Below, in pieces: positions 1 to 7,256 of a DNA stretch of 12,891 nt. This DNA comes from CAVUAN01 sp963739435 (GTDB lineage: Bacteria > Acidobacteriota > Thermoanaerobaculia > UBA5066 > Gp7-AA6), in NCBI GenBank assembly GCA_963739435.1, contig CAVUAN010000017.1, positions 1 to 12,891 on the forward strand, written 5' to 3'. Position numbers and translations under genes: made by a program. The notes under the pieces were generated by a model. That model was not told where the DNA came from and made no database searches. It was given only the letters and a program-made list of their open reading frames with translations. Numbering within the stretch: position 1 is the first letter of the stretch; each line of letters begins with the position of its first letter.

Positions 1-2350
1 TGCAACTGCGGATCTCCAGGCGTTGCGCGGAGCTGCTCGTCGAAACTCGCCCCGCCCGGCGGGCATAGACCTGGACCTCCTCGGTTTTGCCCTTGAGCGC
101 GTACGCCTGGGCGAGACACAAGGCCCACGCTCCCGTGTTGCCATCGAACGCGCTCGGCGTGAGGCGCAGGAGCAATTCCCACTGTTGCTCGTCGAGAACC
201 CGAACGAGATCCCGGTAATTACCCACATAGGCCACCAGCGCGGTCGGCTCGACATCCTTGGGCGCGGCATTGAGCACGGCCCTTGCCCCGGCCAAGTCGC
301 CCTCGGCCAGAAACGTCATGGCCTTGTTCTCGAGGACATCGAGACTGATGGGCGGGATGGCGAGCCCCCGGTCGAAAGCCGCGCGCGCCTCCCGATACCG
401 CCGCAGCCAAAGCAGGCCGACCCCCAGTCTCCGCTTGATGAGCACCGAGCGAGGATCGAGCTGCTCGGCCTGCTCGAGATGAGCGACCGCCGAATCCCAG
501 CGGCCGAGGCTCTCCTCGCTCGGTGCTGCCGCTGCGAGAAGATCGGCGCTGCGGGGAGCCAAACGCAAACCCCGGGAATACTGATCGAGCGCTCGGGCTG
601 GATCGCCGAGGACGAAATCTTGGTAGGTGCCGAGCGCCACGTACCCCTCAGGCCGATCCGGGGCAAGCGCCCTCGCCTTCTCGGCCGCCTGCAGCGCGCG
701 GTCGGCCAGCCCCGGCGCCGGCTCGCTCGCCCAATAGAGGAATGCGCTGGCCCGAGACACCCGTTCCCAAGCCTGAGCGAAGTCGGGGTCGAGCGCGACG
801 GCCTGGTCGTAGAATCCCAGCGCCGACCGAAGACTGGACGGATCGCCGCTCGACAGGCTGTTCGCGGCCTCTTCGCCTTTGAGGAACGCTTCCCAAGCTG
901 CGAGATTCCGCGTGGGCTTCTCCGAGAGTCGCATTTCGTCGACCGCTCCGAGCGCGAGTCCAAGCGCTCGTGCCACTCTCGTCGCGATGTCCGATTGCAC
1001 CTGGAAGACGTCGGTGAGCGCCGCATCGAACGGCTGTTGCCACCTGGACGTTGGCGCCCCGGTGCCCGACACGTCCACGAGCTCGGGGCTTACCTCTACG
1101 CGGTTGGCCGCTCCTGTTTCTCTCTGCCATCGCACGGTCGCGGTCAGCAAGTAGCCGACGTCCAGCTCCTGCGCGATCTGCTTCGGCGTCTTCGTCGTCC
1201 TCTTGTATGGGGTGGAGCTGCTGCGCGCGATCACCTCGACGCCCGGCAACGAAGTGAGCTTGCCTCGAACGGCGTCCGCGATGCCGTCGGCAAAGTAGTC
1301 GTCCTCGCGAGCGCCCAGGTTCTCGAAGGGGAGCACGGCCACTCGCTTCACTCCCCCGGCGCCGCCCGGAATCTTGTGGCCCGGTCGCAGGAGAAATACA
1401 CCAACACCAGCGAGAACGACCATGATTGCAACGGCGACAGGAAGCTTCCTGTGGCCGGTCGGTGGCGAAGCAAACTGCACGCCGCTGGTTGCCGTGAGGG
1501 AGGAGGCCTCCGAGAGTGCGAAGATGATGTCCTTGGCCGCCTGAAACCGGCTCTCACGGTCCTTCTCCAAGCAGTGGCGAACGATGTGGTCGAGGGCCGG
1601 GGAGATGTTCCGGCCCGACTGCGTCAGCCCGGGCGGCTCATCCCGCAGGATCGCCGCCATCGTGTCGCTGGCCGTTGGCCGACTGAACGCCCTCTCGCCC
1701 GAGAGCAACTCATAGAGGATCGCCCCGAAAGAGAAGATGTCCGAGCGGTGATCGATAGAAAACCCACGCACTTGCTCCGGCGACATGTAGCCGAGCGTGC
1801 CCATTATTTTTCCTGGCTCGGTGAGCCCCGGCACCGTCGGCGCACTCGTGTCCTCTCCCGGCGCGACCGGTTCGACAGTCTTCGCCAGGCCGAAATCAAG
1901 AATCTTGAGATGGCTGTCCTTGGTAACGAAGAGGTTCTCGGGCTTCAGGTCCCGATGGACGATGCCCTTCTCATGGGCCGCGGATAGGCCCCTGGCGATT
2001 TGAAGTGCATAGTCCACGACCGCCTTCTGCGAGATTGGCCCGGCGTTGAGCTTTCCTTGCAGCGTTTCACCCTCGAGGAGCTCCATCACGGCGTAGGCGA
2101 CGCCCTCGTGTGTCCCGAAGTCGTGAATCGCGAGGATGTTGGGATGGGACAGTGCAGCGATCGCCTTCGCCTCGCGCTCGAACCGCCCCAGGGTTGCAGG
2201 ATCCGACGCCACCGACTCGGGCAGGACCTTGACCGCGACGTCGCGCTCTAACCTCTTGTCCCGCGCCCGGTAGACCTCGCCCATCCCGCCCGCGCCGATG
2301 GGCACGAGAATCTCGTAGGGCCCGAGGCGGGTCCCGGCTGAAAGTGTCAT
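1..2350 (-). CDS. Ser/Thr protein kinase A, TPR-type (3' end off window, probable frameshift)
   Basis: A membrane-anchored Hanks-type kinase expected to phosphorylate Ser/Thr of cytoplasmic partners; its targets are unknown. The minus-strand reading from ATG 2350 gives a glycine loop (GAGGMGEVY, about residues 19-27), Lys41 in VAVKVL, alphaC Glu60, HRDLKPEN (132-139), DFG (152-154) and MSPEQ. A transmembrane segment follows at about 304-323. Next comes a TolB_N/FlgO-like domain (VAVLPFENLG..DDYFADGI), of the kind found fused to adenylate cyclases and TPR proteins, and then TPR-like helices (FYDQAVALDPDFAQAW). The reading is open to the left edge. From about base 53 leftwards the expected protein (SFDEQLRATPGDPQL, matching FEEQLRAVPNDAQRH in kinase D) continues in another frame: 17 nt replace the expected 18. 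One extra C in the CCCC run at 50-53 would restore the frame. The alternatives are a real late frameshift or an assembly error. It is a close paralogue of kinase D. The start is fixed by the shared MTLSAG N-terminus. Confidence 0.9.
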   Translation of the reverse strand, partial: MTLSAGTRLGPYEILVPIGAGGMGEVYRARDKRLERDVAVKVLPESVASDPATLGRFEREAKAIAALSHPNILAIHDFGTHEGVAYAVMELLEGETLQGKLNAGPISQKAVVDYALQIARGLSAAHEKGIVHRDLKPENLFVTKDSHLKILDFGLAKTVEPVAPGEDTSAPTVPGLTEPGKIMGTLGYMSPEQVRGFSIDHRSDIFSFGAILYELLSGERAFSRPTASDTMAAILRDEPPGLTQSGRNISPALDHIVRHCLEKDRESRFQAAKDIIFALSEASSLTATSGVQFASPPTGHRKLPVAVAIMVVLAGVGVFLLRPGHKIPGGAGGVKRVAVLPFENLGAREDDYFADGIADAVRGKLTSLPGVEVIARSSSTPYKRTTKTPKQIAQELDVGYLLTATVRWQRETGAANRVEVSPELVDVSGTGAPTSRWQQPFDAALTDVFQVQSDIATRVARALGLALGAVDEMRLSEKPTRNLAAWEAFLKGEEAANSLSSGDPSSLRSALGFYDQAVALDPDFAQAWERVSRASAFLYWASEPAPGLADRALQAAEKARALAPDRPEGYVALGTYQDFVLGDPARALDQYSRGLRLAPRSADLLAAAAPSEESLGRWDSAVAHLEQAEQLDPRSVLIKRRLGVGLLWLRRYREARAAFDRGLAIPPISLDVLENKAMTFLAEGDLAGARAVLNAAPKDVEPTALVAYVGNYRDLVRVLDEQQWELLLRLTPSAFDGNTGAWALCLAQAYALKGKTEEVQVYARRAGRVSTSSSAQRLEIRSC

Positions 2351-2362
2351 CCGACGGGCGAG

Positions 2363-2368
2363 ACTTTA
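2363..2368 (-). promoter_or_regulatory. putative -10 box of kinase A
   Basis: The minus strand reads GGTGTAAAGTC, giving the hexamer TAAAGT, which fits TAnnnT. It ends 12 nt before the ATG at 2350. The same GTGTARAGT string lies at nearly the same place before kinases B, C and D. Transcription starting about 7 nt downstream would leave a leader of only a few bases. No Shine-Dalgarno precedes the ATG (cgcccgtcgg). No -35 sequence is conserved among the copies. This is an inference from position and conservation. Confidence 0.5.
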
Positions 2369-2403
2369 CACCTCGGCGTTGCGATGGATTCGGAGCGGAG
2401 ACT

Positions 2404-2472
2404 AGTGGCTCCCCACATAGTTCCCAGTTGGAACCTCTTCGGGGGATGGTTGCGGGAATTGGCGGAGCTTCG
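2404..2472 (-). repeat. 69-bp intergenic element, copy 1
   Basis: The first of five direct copies, running on the plus strand from AGTGGCTCCCCAC to GGAGCTTCG. It carries the 15-bp palindrome GTTCCCAGTTGGAAC at 2420-2434, centred 59 bp upstream of the putative -10 of kinase A. The first 39 bp differ from copies 2, 3 and 5 at a single base (CCTCTTCGG for CCTTTTCGG). A second short inverted repeat (GTGG-ctcc-CCAC) is at its promoter-proximal edge. It lies 53 bp upstream of the kinase A ATG. Its function is unknown; an operator or activator site is the leading guess. Confidence 0.9.
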
Positions 2473-2479
2473 CGCCTCC

Positions 2480-2523
2480 CCGTAGGGTGGGACTCGAACC
2501 TCGAAGGAACTGCCACCCTACGG
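2480..2523. other. 11-bp perfect hairpin between kinases B and A
   Basis: CCGTAGGGTGG (2480-2490) and CCACCCTACGG (2513-2523) are perfectly complementary around a 22-nt loop. The hairpin directly follows repeat copy 1 and lies downstream of kinase B. Neither strand has a U-run after it, so it is not a classical intrinsic terminator. It may still attenuate or protect the 3' end of the kinase B message. No other copy of the element carries this hairpin. Confidence 0.6.
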
Positions 2524-2724
2524 CTAACTCCACCAATGCATGAAGGTCCTGACCCCAAGAAACCGAAATGAATCGGGCCTTCGTCGAGATCAGAGTGCGC
2601 TGACTTCTTCGTCGATGTTGGAAAAACTCGGCAAGTTGTTGCCCCCGGCTGTCAACGCTACGGACACGCGTCCCGGCGACTTCAAGCCCCAGCCTTCAGA
2701 AACCATTCTCTCGGTTCGCCGACG
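2524..2724. other. non-coding spacer downstream of kinase B
   Basis: About 200 bp between the kinase B stop and the hairpin. I see no convincing gene, RNA or repeat here, and the short open readings lack a ribosome site or a recognisable product. Together with the promoter, repeat copy 1 and hairpin it makes the longest gene-free stretch in the window (2351-2724). It is about 220 bp longer than the spacer beside kinase D, so it could hold the eroded end of a former gene, but I cannot identify one. Confidence 0.5.
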
Positions 2725-5313
2725 TCACTTCAGGCCGTCGACGATGTAGAGATCCGAAAACTGCTGGGAGTAGGTGAAAGCGAACGCCTTCCCGTCCGGC
2801 GTGATCGCGCTGCCGCTGATGCCGCTGATGCCCGTCGGATCGGGCAGCGTGAAATTCTTCCAGAGCTCCCGTCGACCGGTCGAGATCTCGAAGCGATAGA
2901 TCCTCGAGATCAAACTCCGCCGGTAGGCCGAGCTCAAGTACAGGAATTTCTGATCGGACGACCATGCCAGGAGCTGGTCGTTGGGATCTAGACCGTCCAT
3001 CAAACGGGCCGGGCCGCCTTCGACCGGGTAGAGACCGATCTTTTGATCCGGGCCGCTCGCAGCGACGAACCGACCATCGGGCGAGAGCACCGCTCCGACG
3101 ACGCCTTCCGGCGTGACGGGACGCGCTTTGCCTCCATCGAGATCCTGGACCCAGGCGCGTCGGGCGTGACCCGCCTCGCTCCCGACGAAGACGATCTTCC
3201 GGCCATCGGGCATGAATGCCGCCGGGACCGAATCATGGTTGATGGAATCCTTCGGCAGTGACCTCGGCTCTCCGGCCCCTGTCGGGAGCAGAATCAGCGG
3301 TGCGGGCGAGAAGCGAACGAGCGTGGCCAGAACCCACTTCCCGTCCGGAGAAAGGGCGAGACCTTCTCCTTCGCCCAGGCGCAGCGCCGGCGAGCCATCG
3401 GTTTTTCGAAGATAGACGGAATATCCCGCGCCGCCGCCCTCCCCCTCTTCGGTAAAGACCACCGTTACCCCGTCGCTCGAGAGAACAGGCGCACGGGACC
3501 AGCCGAGCCACGAAAGGTTCCGTTGCTGCCCATCGGCGCCGAGGCCGACGAGGCCGATCCGCTCGTTGGCATGATTGAGCAGGACCCGACCGTCCAGGGA
3601 AATGTCCTCTAGCGTCTGGACTCCCGGCGACCTGGAGATCAGGCGTTGGCGCCCGGTGCGCGTGACCGCGCGGAGCGCGCGAGTGCCGCGGGCGTCGCTC
3701 GCCGTAAACCAGATCTCCTCGCCCGACGGGGACCAGGCCAGGCCCTGAACGCTGTCCCAGCCGCCGGCCAGCGTCGTCTTCTTGCCGTTCCGATCGATCA
3801 GCGCGACCGCTCCGGCGTCGTCCCCGAACTGCGGATGGTCGAGAAACGCGACGAGATCGCCGGCCGCTGAGACGCGGGGATGGCTGACCCAGCCCGCGGT
3901 CTCGTAGAGAACTTTTCCCGCCGGAAACTCCAGCCGATGGCGCCAGCCCGGAGCGCGCACGAGGGCGATGCTTCGGCCGTCGGGAGACCAGCCGGCGTCG
4001 ACGACATCCTCGAAGAGGTCGCGTGCCGCCCCGCCCGACAGAGGCGCGCTGCGCAGCAGGCCCCGATGGGCGTAGCCAGTGGAGAAGAGCGCGTCCGAAA
4101 GAATCAGCATTTCGCCGGAGCGGGAGATCGACTCGACCTGCCCGCTCGGCAGATCCAGCGGGAGCGATCCGGGATTCTCGGTACGCGTGGAAAAAAGCGC
4201 GGGGCGTTCGGCCCCGTCCCAGTTCGCGGAATAGAACACGGTGTGACCGTCGGGAGCGAAGCGGCCGGAAGTGACGAAGCCGCGGCGATAGGTCAGCCTG
4301 TGGAACGACGGAGAGGAGACCACCGGCGCCTTCTGGGTCTGGCGGCCCGCGAGGAACCCCGCCAGGGCGATCGCGACGGCCGCCGCGGCCGCAAGGATCG
4401 GCTTGCGCGATCGAGCAGACGCTAACGCGGGCTCGGGGCGGGTTCCGGAAGCGCCGGACCCGGATAGCGCTTCGAGGTCGAAGGCGATGTCGGACGTCGA
4501 GTGAAAGCGCTCCCCCGGGTTTTTCTCGAGGCAGTGCCGCACGATCCGCTCGAGCCCGGGCTGGACGCTCCGGTTGGTGGCCGAGAGATCCGGCGGCTCC
4601 TCCCGGAGGATCGCCGACATCGTCTCGGCCGCCGAATCGCGGTGGAACGCGCGGGCGCCCGACAGCATCTCGTACAGGATGGCGCCGAACGAGAAGATAT
4701 CCGACCGCTGGTCGGCGGGCTTGCCCTTGACCTGCTCGGGCGACATGTACCCGAGCGTTCCCATCACGACGCCGGGCTCCGTGCCTGCGGTCGCCGTCGG
4801 AAGATTCGTCTGCTGCCCAGCCTGGCCTTCGGGCTGCGTCAGTTTGGCCAGACCGAAGTCCAGGATCTTGACCCGGCCGTTGCTGGTCAGGAAAAGGTTC
4901 TCGGGCTTCAGGTCGCGGTGGACGATGCCCTTGTCGTGCGCCGCAGCCAAGCCGTGCGCTATCTGCAACGCGTAGTCGATCGCCTTGCGCACCGCGATCG
5001 CGCCACCCGACAGCCGCGCCCGCAGTGTCTCGCCTTCGAGCAGCTCCGTCACGATGTACGGCGCTCCGTCGTGCGACCCGAGGTCGTAGACGGCCGTGAT
5101 GTTCGGATGGTTCAAAGCCCCCGCCGCCTGGGCTTCCTGCTCGAAGCGCCGGAGCCGATCAGGATCCGCCGAATACGAGGCGGGCAGAACCTTGATGGCA
5201 ACCTCGCGCTTGAGCCGTTCGTCGCGCGCCCGGTACACCTCTCCCATCCCGCCCGCGCCAAGAGGCGACAGGATCTCGTAGGGACCGAGGCGTATTCCGG
5301 CGGAGAGTGTCAT
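2725..5313 (-). CDS. Ser/Thr protein kinase B with TolB-type beta-propeller sensor domain
   Basis: An 862-residue membrane-anchored Hanks-type kinase. The glycine loop is LGAGGMGEVY (18-27), the ATP lysine is Lys41, alphaC Glu is Glu60, HRDLKPEN is at 132-139, DFG at 152-154 and MSPEQ at 190-194. All catalytic residues are present, so it should be active. A single hydrophobic segment (about 305-323, rich in Ala) separates the kinase from a roughly 535-residue C-terminal part. That part has repeated blade motifs (RFAPDGHTVFYSA, GWSPDGRSIALV, AWSPSGEEIWF, ALSPDGKWVLA, AFMPDGRKIVF, VLSPDGRFVAAS), typical of PD40/TolB propellers. The propeller is probably extracytoplasmic and binds a ligand or protein; the signal is unknown. 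It has its own promoter-like box and 69-bp element. Its first 31 residues are the same as those of kinase C except at residue 7, after which the two diverge. The start at 5313 is supported by this shared N-terminus. Confidence 0.95.
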   Translation of the reverse strand: MTLSAGIRLGPYEILSPLGAGGMGEVYRARDERLKREVAIKVLPASYSADPDRLRRFEQEAQAAGALNHPNITAVYDLGSHDGAPYIVTELLEGETLRARLSGGAIAVRKAIDYALQIAHGLAAAHDKGIVHRDLKPENLFLTSNGRVKILDFGLAKLTQPEGQAGQQTNLPTATAGTEPGVVMGTLGYMSPEQVKGKPADQRSDIFSFGAILYEMLSGARAFHRDSAAETMSAILREEPPDLSATNRSVQPGLERIVRHCLEKNPGERFHSTSDIAFDLEALSGSGASGTRPEPALASARSRKPILAAAAAVAIALAGFLAGRQTQKAPVVSSPSFHRLTYRRGFVTSGRFAPDGHTVFYSANWDGAERPALFSTRTENPGSLPLDLPSGQVESISRSGEMLILSDALFSTGYAHRGLLRSAPLSGGAARDLFEDVVDAGWSPDGRSIALVRAPGWRHRLEFPAGKVLYETAGWVSHPRVSAAGDLVAFLDHPQFGDDAGAVALIDRNGKKTTLAGGWDSVQGLAWSPSGEEIWFTASDARGTRALRAVTRTGRQRLISRSPGVQTLEDISLDGRVLLNHANERIGLVGLGADGQQRNLSWLGWSRAPVLSSDGVTVVFTEEGEGGGAGYSVYLRKTDGSPALRLGEGEGLALSPDGKWVLATLVRFSPAPLILLPTGAGEPRSLPKDSINHDSVPAAFMPDGRKIVFVGSEAGHARRAWVQDLDGGKARPVTPEGVVGAVLSPDGRFVAASGPDQKIGLYPVEGGPARLMDGLDPNDQLLAWSSDQKFLYLSSAYRRSLISRIYRFEISTGRRELWKNFTLPDPTGISGISGSAITPDGKAFAFTYSQQFSDLYIVDGLK

Positions 5314-5326
5314 CCGATGTGCGAGA

Positions 5327-5332
5327 ACTCTA
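5327..5332 (-). promoter_or_regulatory. putative -10 box of kinase B
   Basis: The minus strand reads ACGGTGTAGAGTT, giving the hexamer TAGAGT. It ends 13 nt before the ATG at 5313, and the intervening bases (tctcgcacatcgg) hold no Shine-Dalgarno. It is part of the GTGTARAGT set seen before all four kinases, which implies a near-leaderless transcript. Confidence 0.5.
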
Positions 5333-5365
5333 CACCGTGGTTACGAGAGTAATTGGTCGGGGAAT

Positions 5366-5434
5366 AGTGGCTCCCCACATAGTTCCCAGTTGGAACCTTT
5401 TCGGGGGATGGCTGCGGGAACTGGCGGGGCTTCG
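5366..5434 (-). repeat. 69-bp intergenic element, copy 2
   Basis: Identical to copies 3 and 5 over the first 39 bp, with no indel over 69 bp. Palindrome GTTCCCAGTTGGAAC is at 5382-5396, centred 57 bp upstream of the -10 of kinase B. The element starts 53 bp upstream of the kinase B ATG. On its other flank lies an orphan stop triplet (5455-5457), 20 nt away. Confidence 0.9.
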
Positions 5435-5451
5435 GGCTGCCTCACAGGCCG

Positions 5452-5475
5452 CGACTACTTCGCGCCTGGCGACCG
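5452..5475 (-). pseudogene. relic of a TPR-kinase C-terminus (last codons only)
   Basis: Exactly 20 nt beyond repeat copy 2, the plus-strand GACTACTTCGCGCCTGGCGAC closely matches GACTACTTCCCGCCGGCGAC. The latter is the real 3' end of kinase D, at the same offset from copy 4. On the minus strand this reads SPGAK-stop, against VAGGK-stop for kinase D. The serine hydrolase ends 44 bp upstream of this orphan stop, so the relic belongs to no intact gene. I infer that a TPR kinase once ended here and its body was replaced. The match is short (about 20 bp), so chance or shared non-coding origin is possible. Confidence 0.45.
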
Positions 5476-5500
5476 GATGGCCAACAAGGCCGCCCTTCCC

Positions 5501-6994
5501 TTAACGGATCCGCTGCCCGCTGACCTTTTTCCCCTCGTTGTCGAGGTCCACCCGGGCGACCTTCCCCGTCGCGTCCGTGACGAACGTAAGCGTGACGCTC
5601 CGACCCTTGAAGAAGAAGACAGTCGTCGATTGGGCAAGCAGCTCATCCCAGGATTGACCATCATCGGAAGCGTAGAGATGGCCACCGTCCGCCTTGATGT
5701 AGGTGCTGGCGTTCCACTCCTCGAACCGGTACTCCCCGGCGTAGGGCGCAATCACTTCCGGTGAAACGGGAACGGCGACCAGACGGAACGGAGCCGGCTT
5801 CTTGCGAGCCGGATCGTACGGTTCGTAGCCAAGCCAGAGAAAAGGCGAGTCCTTGTCGCCAATGCCAGCAGCCACGATCTCCGGCGCCACGGACTCGAAG
5901 TTGTCGCTGTTACTCAACAAGACGATTGCGATGCGTCGATCCCGATACGCGACCACGTAGTTCTGAGCGCCGCCTTTGTGCCCGGTGTGGAAGAATGCCC
6001 GACCGTCCGGCGTCTCGAAAAGGCCCCAGCCGAGACCCCATGAGAGATGGTTTGCCGGAGCTGCATCGCCAGAAGAATCGGTGCCCGAACCGAACATTCG
6101 TTGCGAATGGACTCGCACCACGGGTGTGAGCATCTCGTTCACGCTCTCCGCTCGCCTGCCTCGGGCCGTCAGGATGCCGGCAAGAAAGCGCGCGTAATCG
6201 ACCGCAGTCGTCATCATCGATCCGGCGGCATCGGCGGATGTCGGCCGGTCAGGATCGCTCGCCCAACCGAATTCATTATGTGGCGCGGCGACATTCCGCG
6301 CGATCGCGTCATTCCAGACGTAGCTCGTGTGGGACATGCCGTACGGAATGAACACCTTCTCTCGGGCAAGCGTTTCCAGATCCGAATGCGTGATTTTCTC
6401 CACGACCATCCGCAGGAGCTCGACCCCTTCGCCCGAGTAGCTGAACCGGCTACCCGGTTCGAATCCGATCGTCAGGTGACCGCCCTCGGACCGCAAGTTT
6501 GGGAGCCCTGTCGTGTGGCTCAAGGCCATCCTCGCGGTGATCGCCCGGTAGCGGGGGTCCGAAGCCAGATCGGCGTAGCGTGAGTACGCCGGGAGCGGCT
6601 CAGGCAGGTATTTCTGGAGAGGTCGGTCCAGGTCGATCAGGCCTTCCTCCGCGAGGACCACGACGAGATAGGCGAAGACGGTCTTGCTCAATGAGGCCGC
6701 GGCGAAAACGGTCGTGTCGCCCAGAATCGTGCCGGCGTCCTTGTCTTTCCAGCCGAATTGCCGGGTGTACACGACCCTGTCGTCGTTCACGATGGCGACC
6801 GACAGGCCGGCGACGTCGGCCTTCTGCATGCTGCTCGTCACGGCGCGCTCGAAGTCCTTGACGGTCGTCGTGCCACCCGAAACGAGCCTCAACGTCTGGC
6901 TGGAAGTCGGGCCATGGGCGCCCTCCGACGGCGTGACGAATGCGGCGGCCAGACCAGCCGCAAATGCGCACGAGATCATCGAGCGTGCACGCAT
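5501..6994 (-). CDS. exported beta-lactamase-family serine hydrolase with C-terminal beta domain
   Basis: A 497-residue member of the class C beta-lactamase/D-aminopeptidase/esterase superfamily. An N-terminal signal peptide (MRARS, then a hydrophobic stretch to about residue 20, likely cut near SEGA) points to export. The nucleophile motif SxxK is S101-L-S-K104. The second motif is Y186-S-G, where classical class C enzymes have YxN. The third is H336-T-G in FFHTGHKGG. A 75-90-residue C-terminal extension (from about 408, APYAGEYRF...) resembles the DUF3471-like domain common in such hydrolases. The substrate cannot be told from sequence: peptide, D-amino-acid ester or lipid ester are all possible, and a true antibiotic-hydrolysing role is unlikely. 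It is the only non-kinase gene here, yet it carries the same upstream element. A GGAGG (7008-7012) lies 13 nt before ATG 6994, rather far; an in-frame TAA eight codons upstream bounds the start. The alternative start is Met6 (6979). Confidence 0.9.
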   Translation of the reverse strand: MRARSMISCAFAAGLAAAFVTPSEGAHGPTSSQTLRLVSGGTTTVKDFERAVTSSMQKADVAGLSVAIVNDDRVVYTRQFGWKDKDAGTILGDTTVFAAASLSKTVFAYLVVVLAEEGLIDLDRPLQKYLPEPLPAYSRYADLASDPRYRAITARMALSHTTGLPNLRSEGGHLTIGFEPGSRFSYSGEGVELLRMVVEKITHSDLETLAREKVFIPYGMSHTSYVWNDAIARNVAAPHNEFGWASDPDRPTSADAAGSMMTTAVDYARFLAGILTARGRRAESVNEMLTPVVRVHSQRMFGSGTDSSGDAAPANHLSWGLGWGLFETPDGRAFFHTGHKGGAQNYVVAYRDRRIAIVLLSNSDNFESVAPEIVAAGIGDKDSPFLWLGYEPYDPARKKPAPFRLVAVPVSPEVIAPYAGEYRFEEWNASTYIKADGGHLYASDDGQSWDELLAQSTTVFFFKGRSVTLTFVTDATGKVARVDLDNEGKKVSGQRIR

Positions 6995-7115
6995 GGATGC
7001 CAGGCGCCCTCCACCAGCTTAGACGATCAGTTCCCAAAATAGTTCCGAGCTGAGATTGGTCGACGCCCCTCAGGCGCTTGACACGAAATTAGAAGAGGCA
7101 CCATCAGTTCGGGGT

Positions 7116-7184
7116 AGTGGCTCCCCACATAGTTCCCAGTTGGAACCTTTTCGGCGGCTGGCTACGGGAGATAGGAAGCCTTCG
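7116..7184 (-). repeat. 69-bp intergenic element, copy 3
   Basis: Upstream of the serine hydrolase rather than a kinase. Its first 39 bp are identical to copies 2 and 5, but its distal 30 bp are the most divergent (CGGCTGGCTACGGGAG). Palindrome GTTCCCAGTTGGAAC is at 7132-7146. It lies 121 bp from the hydrolase start, not 52-54 bp as in the kinases, and no GTGTARAGT box follows. A CTA triplet lies 20 nt beyond it (7205-7207), followed 8 nt later by GGCGACGA as in the kinase D tail. This may be a second, more eroded relic stop. Confidence 0.88.
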
Positions 7185-7256
7185 CGCCCCGGCTCAAGGC
7201 TGGACTACCGATCAGGGCGACGATTCTAATGTCTCAGACGGCTAGCGGCGGCAGCG

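Noticed and set aside
23..1987. 654-codon plus-strand open frame
   Set aside because: It is antisense to kinase A, whose minus-strand frame has full kinase, membrane, TolB_N and TPR signatures. Its product is Arg/Pro-rich with no domain, as expected of a GC-rich shadow frame.
2351..2418. upstream small ORF starting MWGAT inside each element, in copy 1 ending with TGA overlapping the kinase A ATG
   Set aside because: The frame is not conserved: it stops at once in copy 4 (ATG TGA), after 8 and 16 codons in copies 3 and 2, and is in frame with the kinase in copy 5. The element is conserved as DNA, not as peptide.
2480..2523. tRNA-like 3' end (GGTTCGAGTCC on the minus strand)
   Set aside because: It resembles a T-loop, but the T-stem pairs only two bases, there are no D or anticodon arms within the hairpin, and no CCA end follows.
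3880..5352. long plus-strand open frames antisense to kinase B
   Set aside because: These are low-complexity Arg/Ala-rich shadows of a well-supported kinase on the other strand, as are similar frames opposite the hydrolase and kinases C and D.
7078..7083. TTGACA on the plus strand as a -35 box
   Set aside because: No plus-strand gene follows and no suitable -10 sequence leads to a coding start.
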